The notes below the pieces were generated by a model. That model was not told the DNA's origin. It was given only the letters and a program-made list of their open reading frames with translations, and ran no database searches. DNA of 64,000 nt from Myxocyprinus asiaticus (lineage: Eukaryota > Chordata > Actinopteri > Cypriniformes > Catostomidae). Positions 44,031-54,784 of the stretch are shown here, one piece after another. The translations under genes were made by a program, and so were the position numbers. Positions within the stretch are counted from its first letter, which is position 1, and every line of letters begins with the position of its first letter. Location of the stretch: contig NC_059373.1 of assembly GCF_019703515.2 (NCBI RefSeq), positions 12,993,281-13,057,280 of the forward strand, read 5' to 3'.

Positions 44031-45366
44031 GAGCGCTATGTGAGTGCTCATGATTTTAAATGTTTCAAAGTTGCTATTCATTTTGTCAGGAATACAACTT
44101 TTACTGAGTGCACTAGTGTTGTCACGACAGCAAAATTTCAGAAGTTGGTACCAATACCATTGCATTTTTTTTTTTTTTTTTACAAAACTTTTATTCAGTA
44201 CAACAGCACTCTTGCTTGTTATATATGCTTAATTATTATTATTATTATTACTATTACACATATTATTCATTATTACTACATTGAATATTACATTTTACTA
44301 TACAGTTGTAATCTCCTGTATTTCTGTTGCAATTTCTTCAATTACAGGCGTAATTTTATTTTGACATGTGTTTTCAATGGATGCTTCACTTGTTCAGATA
44401 AACAGTTCACTACATTGCCCAGTGTGATCACTGAAGTGCAATTGCTGTGATTTAATTATATTATAATTTGCATGTGATGTGCGCTTCACATTGGATGAGT
44501 GCTCTGCTCTGTCATCTCATATCACACATAGCGCAGATGTTTCTGTGGAGTTTGGAGTTATGAGAGTACAGAGCACATGCTCAAATAAACGTGTGAGCAT
44601 TTGAGAGCAGTTGTGTATCAGTCATACAGCACGCTGGGGCCAAATTAAGTCAGTGCTTGGTACTATCGGTGCTGCAAAAACACTGGTACTATTTTATCTT
44701 TCTTATTTTTGTACCGACTTGTTACCGAAGTACCGGTACATTTGACATCACTAGAGTGCACCTTTAGTGACGCACTATCCACTGCCAATGTGTTGAGAAG
44801 ACAGACCACGATATTCGTTACATTTTTTTACTTCTGTATTTACTATATTAGGGTTGGAACAACATGAGGGTGAGTAAATTATGACAGATTTTTTTTTTTT
44901 TAGTGAACTATTCTTTTAAGTCTCCAAACAGATTCTCTTCAAGTGACACTGACAAACTCTGGGCACAGTTGCACACAAGGGCACATACGCACGCATACAC
45001 TAAAACGTATGAACTTTGGAAAGTCTGGAGTCTGTTAGCCATTAAGCACTTATTTGTATTAGCCTATATTTGTACATGAGCACATGGCATTTGTGCATTT
45101 GAGGAAAAACCTGTTAAAGCAGCTCATAAACCACTTCAGTCATTTTAAACCAATTTAAAGCCACCAAAAGTCTTTAGCTTCATACAATGAAGGTCCCACT
45201 AAACCACAACAATACTGACGACAGTAAAAGTAGGGAAAAATGTTTGATGATGTTCTCCACTGTTTAAAAATGAGTAAATAAAAAATGACAAAGGCTACTA
45301 ATGTTGTAACAAAACAACATCAAACTAGAGTACAAATGATGGGTTTTTTTTTGTTGTTGTTTTTTT
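44031..45366. other. Spacer; MITE fragments only
   Basis: ATT-rich microsatellite at 44232-44250 and a TTAA-family MITE end at about 44850-44921 (GGAACAACATGAGGGTGAGT). ACCGGTACATTTGACATCACT at 44730-44752 resembles a hAT end. No genes recognised. Confidence 0.4.
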
Positions 45367-46268
45367 CTGGGTAGTAAGTGTTATTTCCTAATTGCTTATG
45401 CTTCAAAAGTATAGAAAATGGCTATTAATCCCCACAAACTTTGCTTTTGTGACCAGGACAGTGATATTTTGAAATTTACCTATTTCCAATGAGAAAACGG
45501 GCGAATGTGTGTCTTTTCATTCACATAAAGTCAGAAAAAAACAACATGAATCCAAATTAACATGTATTTATACTAAAGTAATATACAAAGCCGTGCTTGT
45601 CCATAATGGTAAAAAAGTAACCGTCTCTTCCCCTGGCTCACTCGGTTCACCTCAAAGAGGATTACAACAGCATCAAGACCTTGCTGGACTCCTTTAAGTA
45701 TGATGAGTACGGCTGGGAGGTCATAGGAGACTTCAAAATGGTGGCATTCCTGATGGGTCTCCAAGGTGGTTTTACCAAGTTTCCCTGCTATCTTTGCCTT
45801 TGGGACAGCAGGGACACCAAGGTGCACTACCACAGGCGGGACTGGCCACAGCGGACCGAGTTCTTTGTGGGGAGAAACAACGTCAAGTGGGAGCCACTGG
45901 TGGACCCCCGGAAGGTGCTGATGCCACCTCTGCACATCAAATTGGGCCTTATGAAACAATCTGTCAGAGCTCTAGATAAGGAGTCGGCAGCCTTCAAGTA
46001 CCTTCCAGACTTCTTCCCTAAGCTGTCTGAGGCAAAGGTCAAAGCCGGTGTCTTCATCGGACCATACAGAAGGATTTTGGATTCATATGTTGTTTTTTTT
46101 CTGACTTTATGTGAACGAAAAGACACAAATTTGCCTGTTTTCTCATTGGAAATAGGTACATTTCAAAATATCACTGTCCTGGTCACAAAAGCAAAGTTTG
46201 TGGGTAATAATAGACATTTTCTATACTTTTGAGGCATAAGCAATTAGGAAATAACACTTACTACCCAG
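45367..46268 (+). mobile_element. Cassette with 190-bp inverted arms around a conserved-protein fragment
   Basis: The arms 45367-45556 and 46076-46268 are inverted copies, about 94% alike, starting CTGGGTAGTAAGTGTTATTT. The 519-bp middle encodes, after one frameshift near 45640, LLDSFKYDEYGWEVIGDFKM, then GFTKFPCYLCLWDSR and PPLHIKLGLMKQSVRALDKE, ending PKLSEAKVKAGVFIGPYRR. I recall similar multi-copy uncharacterised proteins from fish and arthropods (memory only); no function is assigned. Both ends of the protein are missing where the arms begin. Codon use looks coding (GC-rich against the AT-rich flanks). It could be a non-autonomous DNA transposon that kept part of its transposase, or a captured host fragment. 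Confidence 0.65.
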
Positions 46269-46889
46269 GAACAAAAACTGTGTTACATAGTGTTATGCAA
46301 CACATCAATATTTGCATTTGTGGCGCGATATGAAAGTCTGCTGGTGCTCCGAATAATTTCCGTTTCCTCAGCAACGAGATGCGCCAAAGACTCTGACCAC
46401 ACTGATCAGCAGCACCTCATTTGACACCACACAACACAAAACAAAACCTTCAACCTCTTAAAACAGACAAAATGCAAAGCCGACTGGAAACACTCACACA
46501 AGACACAGATTTAGTAAAGGAAAATCAGTGTATAGAGAAACACTGAGTCAGTCTATCCATTCTGTAGTAGACAGTGGAAGAAAATTATTTATTTAAGGTT
46601 TCTAAGGTTTCTCAGTGGAATTTAAACAGACAACAAACGCTGACTGGTGATCGGGCCTTGGAAATGATGCACAAAACACACACTTTCATATATGTTAGAA
46701 TGAGAATGTCTTAAGAAGGTTTTCCATGATAAAGGGGCAGAGTAACAGTGACTATGAATCACAGTTACAATACGACCATCCTAATCTTATGACCTTCCCT
46801 TAAAATATAACATACTAGCGCTTTTTGATCCTTAAAAGGCATATTTATATTTTTTCGTGCGTAAAATTAACACAAACTCAGTGCCTACC
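46269..46889. other. Spacer, nothing recognised
   Basis: No coding or repeat signal that I can name. Confidence 0.3.
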
Positions 46890-46960
46890 GCAATAGTCAA
46901 GACAAGTTCAGACAGCGTGGCGAGCCTGGTCTGTCGTCGTGTCACTGATTGTCCATTTAT

Positions 46961-47000
<40 letters not shown>

Positions 47001-47260
47001 GACTTATCAGCACATATATACTTTGTACCTAGTGACTGTCACCGGACTCACCATCCCTCTTCCTCTACCTGCCGAGGCCAGATATTCGGTAACTTCGCTT
47101 CGAGGAAGGTTACCAAAGCCGAAATATCCTTGACGAGCCACTGTAATCCGAGAGTGACGCGGAAGGTGGAAGTAGACAAAGGTTTTAAGTTTACAGAAGC
47201 CTCTCGTGCAGTGTTTTGAGTTCCGCGGTGAGGTGAGCACGGTCAGGGCGGGGACTTACA
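46890..47260 (-). promoter_or_regulatory. CpG-rich patch, candidate osbpl3 5' exon/promoter
   Basis: About two dozen CpG in 370 bp against an AT-rich background, with a poly-A run (46968-46999) inside. osbpl3 needs an upstream non-coding exon on the minus strand; a donor-like CACTAG|GTACAAAG lies at about 47024. Evidence is only compositional. Confidence 0.25.
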
Positions 47261-50236
47261 TTGATTGACGTTTAGAAAGCAAATGAAAATGCAGTGAAGA
47301 GTGACATGTAGCCTATCGAAAGACGAATTTTACACGCAAAAGAGAGACCACACAATGTTACGTAATTCAGGTAAATCCAGGTAAAGGAATTATTTTAACA
47401 TAATTAATGCATGTTAATGTTTTTGAATAGATTCTTATCAACACTTATACAAGAAGTTACAGAAGTTAGAAGTTGTACAACACTTATAATCATAGGAACC
47501 ATGAGCTTTTTTTTAAAGCTAATTGTCTTGGTATTTGCTTGCAAAGTGATTTGTGCACGATTCTGACTTCAGGCAGTCCATCTATCTATCTGTCTGTCTG
47601 TCTGTCTGTCTGTCTGTTCCAAATCACATGACTAATGCATGCCAAATTGTGGTTGCATAAAATATGTTATGTTCTGTTGATTTTCCCCACCTCCATTTTT
47701 TTTAAAGCCTTCCACTACCTCAGAGCAATCATTGGGGGAAGATATCCATTTCAGAATTTAAAAATTGCACAAAATATCTGTAACTAATACTGCTAAAACT
47801 AATGGATGCTTCCATGTGAAGGACAATTTCCATCATTTACTGTACAGTAGTAGTACAGTACACTCTGCAGTAGTTGCAATTATCCACTCTTGTGTGCGTA
47901 TTTGTGAGCATGTTTTATTCATTTGCTGCATTATTTTCTTTGAATGGATATGCAGGGGATTTTTAAGAAGGCTGAATTACCTGAAATGATCTGACATTTA
48001 AATAACCTAAAGGGTATTTGTTATGAACTCTATACCCTTAGAAATATATGTTGTGAACTGCTATATGACAGCAGGAGAAGGTAATGCAATCTTCAGGAGT
48101 TTGCTTTTGTCCAAAAGATGTCTCACTTTTGGTGTATTTCTGATGGCGAACTTGAACTCTGAGTGGATTTGACACATTTCTCTGAATGCAAACATGCCGT
48201 GAACCAGATAGCTATTATTTAATTTTCATTGCGTTGCTCTATAAACCTATAAACTTCAACACAGACATGAAGGATATGTGTCTGACTGAGAAATTGAGTC
48301 AAATTGTTAGTGTTATTTAAATACTACAAATAAAAATGATGAATTCAGATGTATATAGATTTAGTCACGATTGTTGTCTTGCTTTGTTATTTATTCTGTT
48401 TTATGCATTTAAACTTTATAAACTGTCAACTGAATACACGTAACTTCACTAATGGTAGATTTTGGTAGAAAAACCTTGATCATCTATATTTCATAGCTAT
48501 TTATTAGTGACTTAAGGTTGTATACTGTATGTTTGGTTCATGGTGCCAAAAGTGGCTATTTTAGGCAAAAAGGCCCCAGGGTCAAAACATTATAAAGATA
48601 ACTTGAATGTGGAATTAGATCCTTGTTAGTACATTTGCACTGCTTTTTAACTTAAAAATATATAGATGTTCATAGTCTGCGGCTGCAGATGTTTTTACAC
48701 AGATGCATTGTGACCGAGGACAACCGAAGTTTAAGGAATAGAACAGAGAATCCATCTCCCATTCAATCCACATCAGCATGATTTAGTTATGTTGCAAGAC
48801 AAATCTGCTTCTTTGCATGTCATACCAGTGTTGCCCTAACAACAGAGGTTTTAGTTTATTGCCAACACTCTTCTATCCTAGAGAGGGAATCCTCCCATCT
48901 GTGGAATACACCTAACCACTGAGTCTGACTAAAGTATGTTTTAAAAGGGACTCACATAGGCACATTCACGGACCAGTGCACCAAAGGGCAGCACTTTAAA
49001 CACAGTAGTGGGTGCTGCTTTGCATGATGGAGCTTGTTATGTCATATTGTCAGCTTTGGGGGAAGTCTCAAAGTAAAGTAAAGAATAGTGTAAATGTTTT
49101 TTTTTTGGCTGAAACCAGTGTTTTCCATTAACAATGGGCAATACGTACAGCATTGCAATATGCCTAAGTCAAATCCCTAGCAATAGAATTTGATATGCCA
49201 TTTTCCCCTTGCCTAAAATAATAATTCTTGTCATTACTGTTAGACAATTTTATTGGAAATTTTAAAAGATTGTCTAAAAGATATATTATAAGCAGGGGCG
49301 TAGATTCCAGTGGGGATGGGGATGGGGAAGCAAGTACAACCCCCCAATATTTATACCATGATCAATGGAAACATGTAAATTCTTCATACTGTAACCCCCC
49401 CCCCCCCAACTTCCTTCCAAGCTTTTGTAATACTTCCAGAGAGGCTCTACCTGCTGGTAATTTAGCAGGATTGCAGAAGCTATTGTGCGTAGCTAGTGAG
49501 CAGCATCTCAAACAGCTTTGAAATAGACATGTAGGCCTGTATAAATGAGACTCACTTATGAGATACATATGAAGAATAAAAATAAAAACACTGGTTTTAA
49601 TTGTCTTTGTTCTAAAATGCCCCAAATAATAATAATAATAATAAATAAAATAAAAAATCCCCATTGAATTGATTTAATTCAATTGAGTTGACATAAAACT
49701 CAGAGTTGTATTTCTTAAAAGTAATGCACCAGCAACGTTGTCATAGCAGCCTGTTTTACATAAGCAAATTAGTGGCATCCTACATGCTTTTTCAATAGGC
49801 TATGTATAATACCACAAAAGCATCGAAAACTCAGGTTGGAGACATAAAGTTTTTTGTTTGTTTGTTTGTTTGTTTGTTTTATTTTTTGTTGAAATATACA
49901 AAGCATGCAATAGAAAGTTCCAAAATGTAAGCATGACAACAATTGGAAACATCTACTTACCTAAACTGAACATGTGACTAGGCAAACAAGCATTGAACAG
50001 GAGTCACCTGGCAGTAACAATGGAGATTAATTATTACTAGGTAGACAGTGAACTCTGGTGGTGAAATGGAGAACTGTTAGGTGCAGAAGTGTCAATGTGT
50101 TTTTTTTATTATAATTTTTTTTATATTTGTTTAGTGACGCTAACCACAGTCTAAGTGTGATTGGTTGTGAGTTTCTTTTATAAATATTGCCTAGTTGTCT
50201 GTATGTGTGTTTAAACTGTGTTGCAGAAAACATGTT
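47261..50236. other. Spacer between osbpl3 and the cycs pseudogene
   Basis: AT-rich, with a (TCTG)n microsatellite (47588-47618), a (GTTT)n run (49853-49879), a poly-C run (49396-49408) and a GGGGCGTAGATTCCAG hAT-type end at 49295. No genes recognised. Confidence 0.4.
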
Positions 50237-50914
50237 TTAAGTTGTTGTGGATGTGGTGGATTTCTTCAAATATGCTATCAGATCAACCCTTTTGTTCTTC
50301 TTTCAGATTCCAGCAAAGATCATCTTGGTTCCAGGAACATACTTCTTTGGATTCTCTAAACACTTCATAAGTGTGTCTTCATCCCAGATAACACACAAAT
50401 GCTTTTATATATTTTAAAATCGTGAACTTAATGTGCACTGTTACTTTGTTGTGCAGAATGGATATGTTTTAATGTGAGGTCTAAAATATACTTAAGGTTA
50501 AATTGAAAGAATAGCACTGAAAGTATTCTCTCTATGCAACTATACCTGCTTGTCAAGACCTGCAATACAGACTACTTGAACTAAACTGAAAGAATGTTCT
50601 GTGACCATTTGTCATTCACAGTTAGATCTACTACTACTACTACTACTACTACTCTCTCTCTCTCTCTGTCTTTCTTATCTCTCGCTCTATCTATCTCTCT
50701 CTCTCTCTCTCCATCACTCTTTCCCTATTGCCCATACTCACCCTTCTCCATGTTGGCTTGTGTGTAGGAGTAACCAAATGCTTGACCAGTCTTGCGACCA
50801 AAGAGCCTGTTGTAGGTTTAGGCCAACTTTGTGCTTGCCACCAGCCTCAACCGTGTGGCACTGAGAGCATTTCTGAACAAAGATCTTCTTTCCTTTGGCT
50901 ATGTCTTCTCCTAT
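50237..50914 (-). pseudogene. cycs: Cytochrome c (cycs) pseudogene, intron retained
   Basis: Somatic cytochrome c carries electrons between complexes III and IV and activates Apaf-1. Exon 1 is 50914-50742 and exon 2 about 50394-50237, split at the conserved vertebrate intron site (after ANMEKG), so this is not a retrocopy. The haem motif CSQCH and the TKMIFAGI block with the axial Met are preserved. Lesions: the expected start ATG is ATA (50914-50912); one extra base shifts the frame at about 50803-50815, between VGLNL and LFGRKTG; TGA (50303-50305) replaces the first Lys of KKK after IFAGI. I also see no clean acceptor directly before exon 2. Position upstream of osbpl3 on the same strand matches human CYCS. 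Sequencing error cannot explain three independent lesions well. Confidence 0.88.
50625..50715. repeat. (TAC)n and (TC)n in the cycs pseudogene intron
   Basis: CTACTACTAC then CTCTCTCT runs, between the two pseudogene exons. Confidence 0.85.
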
Positions 50915-51279
50915 TTTAATGTCTTAAATACAACAGATGAGTCTGGCAAAAAGAAAGGATATTTAACTGGGCAACAGACACAATATATTTAGTAGATGGA
51001 TGGTGCAGGATCTTCAACGCTTACATCATTTACATGTTAAGTCCATTAATAATAATAATAAAGAAGACCATGACCACCTTTTTGACAGTAATTAAATGCC
51101 TACATAACCATTAGCATATGATTTTCTCTTAAATTTCCTCTATTAAAAGACATTAAATACATGCTAACATGAACACTCAAAAGTTTAAAATAGTAAGATG
51201 TAACATTCAATCCAAAAGGTGACGGTACATCGCGAAAACTAAGATGAATAAGATGAACTAAGATACATAACGAAACACT
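50915..51279. other. Spacer upstream of the cycs pseudogene
   Basis: AT-rich; would include the old cycs promoter. A minus-strand 5' UTR is not recognisable. Confidence 0.3.
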
Positions 51280-54080
51280 AAGATGGCGCTGCGGATGGCC
51301 GCCTCGGTTTGTTGGTGCGCTTTGTTTTGTTTGTAAATACAGTGTTTTGTCAGAATACTGGGAACTCTTTCATTAGAGAAGAGCTCATGAACATCAGGGT
51401 CACAACTCCTGCAGATTTATTTCCTACTTTCATCGCCACATCTGTGGAGTTACTGGACATTCTGGTCAAAGGTGCCCTCACCTTTGCACATTCAGCGAAA
51501 CGCCGGAGGAGTGGGAAACGTGCCGGCGCACTCGTGCGTCTCTGCCGACGCGGATCTCGCACACCGTTACCAGGAATATTCCTCTCTAACGTACGTTCAC
51601 TGAGCAACAAACTGGATGAACTTCAGCTCTTGTTCGGGAAAAACAGAGACTTTTCTTAATTTTCCGTTTTGTGCTTCATGGAAAGTTGGCTGTGTGGACT
51701 GATACCGGACTCTGTGCTGCAGCTGGCAGGCTTCCAACTCTTCAGAGTGGATCACAACACAGAACTCTCAGGCCAGACTAAAGCTGGAGGAATCTGTTTT
51801 TACACTAACCATGGCTGGTGCAATGATGTGACAGTGATCCAACAGCACTGTTCTCCTGATCTGGAATCTTTTATCATAAACTGTAAACCCTTCTACTCCC
51901 CTCATGAGTTCGTCTCATTCATACTGGTCGGTGTTTACATTCCACTGCAGGCCAACGTGCAGGATGTGCAGCGCGAGCTCGCCAACCTGATACTGTGTGT
52001 GGAATGGACAAACCCGGACTTCTTAGTTATGTCCTCGGTGACTTTAACAAAGGTAATCTCACTCTTGAACTCCCCAAATACAGACAGTTTATTAAATGCC
52101 CAACCAGAGAGGAGATCATTCTGGATCACTGTTACACTACAGTAAACAGTGCCTATCACGTTGTCCCCCCCGCTGCACTGGGTCACTCTGACCACGTTAT
52201 GGTCCACCTGATTCCTACATACAGGCAGAAATTAAAACTATCTAAACCTGTTGTGAGAACATCAAAGCAGTGGGGCTGTGGAGGATCTGCAGGCATGCTT
52301 GGACTGTGCTGATTGGGATGTATTCAGGACTGCTACCAACAGTCTGGGAGAGTACACAGAGGCTGTGACATCATACATCAGCTTCTGTGAAGACTGCTGT
52401 GTACCATCACGCACCAGGGTGAGTTACAACAAAGACAAACCCTGGTTCACAGCCAAACTCAGACAGCTAAGGTTAGAGAAAGAAGAAGCGTTTAGGCGTG
52501 GGGACAGAGACAGGTTCAGAAAGTCAAAGTACAGGTTTTGTAAGGTGGTGAGAGATGTCAAACAGCTGTACTCTGAGAAACTACAACAGCAGTTCTCAGC
52601 CAATGACTCTCCTTCTGTCTGGAAAGGGCTCAGACAGATCACAAACTGCAAGCCTAAAGCCCCCCAGTACACTAACGACTTGCGCCTGGCCAACAGCCTG
52701 AATGAGATTTGAAAGACAGTGGGACATTCCTGACACCATCCCCCGTGACACCATTGATCAGCTCCAGCCCTGCTCCACCTCCCCCATTACAGCAGGGGCC
52801 TGGTCCTCTCCACAGCTCCTTACCTCAGAGGCCCCCTCCTCCCCCACCACAATGACACTCTTCATCATGGAGAGAGATGTAAATAGACTACTCGAGACAG
52901 AACCCCTGCAAAGCAGCCGGGCCAGACTCTGTCTCTCCATCCACCTTGAAGCACTGTGCTGATCAGCTGTCTCCAGTGTTCACAGACATCTTTAACACCT
53001 CACTGGAGACATGCCATGTGCCAGCCTGCTTCAAGACCTGCACCATCATCCCCATCCCCCCAAAAAACAAGGACCATAGACTTAATGACTTCAGATCTGT
53101 CGCCCTGACCTCTATGGTAATGAAGTCATTTGAGCGCCTTGTGCTGTCCCACCTCAAAGCCATCACTGATCCTCTCCTGGAACCCCTGCAGTTCGTCTAC
53201 AGAGCTAACAGGCCAGTAGACAATGCAGTTAACATGGCCCTCCACTTCATCCTCCAGCACCTGGACTCCTCAGGAACTTCAACACCACTTGGGCCCCCCA
53301 GGGCTGTGTGCTCAGTCCACTGCTGTTCATTTGCTGACTCACAACTGTGCAGCAATGCACATCTCAAACCACATCATCAAGTTCGCCGATGACATGACTG
53401 TGGTGGGTCTCATCAGCAAGAACGATGAGTCAGCATACAGAGAGGAAGTGCAGCGGCTGACGGACTGGTGCAGAGCCAACAACCTGTCTCTGAATGTGGA
53501 CAAAACAAAAGAGATGGTTGTTGACTTCAGGAGAGCACAGAGTGACCACTCTCTGCTCAACATCGACGGCTCCTCTGTGGAGATCGTCAAGAGCACCAAA
53601 TTCTTTGGTGTTCACCTGGCAGAGAACCTCACCTGGTCCCTCAACACCAGCTCCATTACCAAGAAAGCCCAGCAGCGTCTCTACTTTCTTCGAAGGCTGA
53701 GAAAAGCACATCTCCCACCCCCCATCCTCACCACATTCTATAGAGGGACTATTGCGAGCATCCTGAGCAGCTGCATCACTGCCTGGTTTGGGACTTGCAC
53801 CGTTTCGGACCGCAAAGCCAGCTGAGAAGATCATCGGGGTTTCTCTTCCCTCCATCAAAGACATTTACACCACACGCTGCATCCACAAAGCAACCAGCAT
53901 TGTGGATGACCCCACACACCCCTCACACAAACTCTTCACCCTCCTGCCATCTGGCAAGAGGTACTGAAGCATTCGGGCCCTCACGGCCAGACTTTGAAAC
54001 AGCTTCTTCCCCCAAGCCATCAGACTCCTCAATACTCAGAAACTGGATTGTCACACACACACACACCTCTACACCATCCA
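51280..54080 (+). mobile_element. Jockey-superfamily (CR1/L2/Rex-group) LINE, broken
   Basis: The apurinic-type endonuclease begins LFLSNVRSLSNKLDEL-like at about 51575 (FLSNVRSLSNKLDELQLLFG) and runs to about 52230 with GDFNKGNLTLELPKYRQFIK and [13 protein letters not shown]. Reverse transcriptase follows in pieces: 52278-52712, 52946-53275 (VMKSFERLVLSHLKAITDPL) and 53300-53825 (FADDMTVVGLISKNDESAYR, then [20 protein letters not shown]). The RT region between SSGT and GPPGLCAQS is deleted (about 53275-53290), removing catalytic motif A. At least four frameshifts. The 5' end AAGATGGCGCTGCGG is at 51290. Confidence 0.82.
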
Positions 54081-54780
54081 ACTTTTGCACATGTCAAGAG
54101 TTGCACTTAATTCATTGTCACTTTATACCTGGCTGCTACTCTCAATAACTGCTATGTCCATAGAACACTATTTCATAGTATGTTATGTTTACATTCTGAC
54201 TGCAGCTAGTCATTCGTTCTGCAGAGAAGGTGATTGGCTGCAATCTGCCATCCCTCCAGGACCTGTATACCTCCAGGACCCTGAGGCAGGCAGAAAAGAT
54301 TGTGGCCGACCCCTCCCACCCAGGACACAGTCTCTTTGAGACACTCCCCTCCGGTAGGAGGCTATGGTCCATTAGGACCAAAAACTCACGCCACAGGAAC
54401 AGTTTCTTCCCATCTGCAGCTGGCCTCAGGACCCCCCTGACACTGTCTCTTATCCCACCTCCATAGACACTACACATTACATTAACATAGTTTCCACATC
54501 TGTCTTGCATCAACATAAAGAACATTTATCTGGTCTATTGCACTTTTTATTATACTCAAACTGTGAACTTTTTTGTGAACTGTGAACAACTGTGAACAGT
54601 GAACATTTGCACATTCTGTGGTTCATATTCTGCACATACTTTGCACATCCCTGCACAACTGCTCATATTTTGCACAGCTGTACAGCTCCTTTATTAAAAC
54701 CAGTCAGTTTGCTTTTTCTCTATATATTGTATCTTAAATATAGTTTATTATTTATCTTATTTATGTTTATTATTTATTTT
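54080..54780 (+). mobile_element. Second LINE 3' end, same general type
   Basis: 54205-54466 encodes the C-terminal region again (IGCNLPSLQDLYTSRTLRQA, HPGHSLFETLPSGRRLWSIR), paralogous to 53820-54000 in the previous LINE, followed by an AT-rich 3' UTR. It is thus a separate copy or family joined to the first. Confidence 0.65.
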
Positions 54781-54784
54781 ATTA

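Noticed and set aside
54230..54466. Independent host gene fragment
   Set aside because: The sequence (SLQDLYTSRTLRQAEKIVAD) is the C-terminal part of a LINE reverse transcriptase reading frame.
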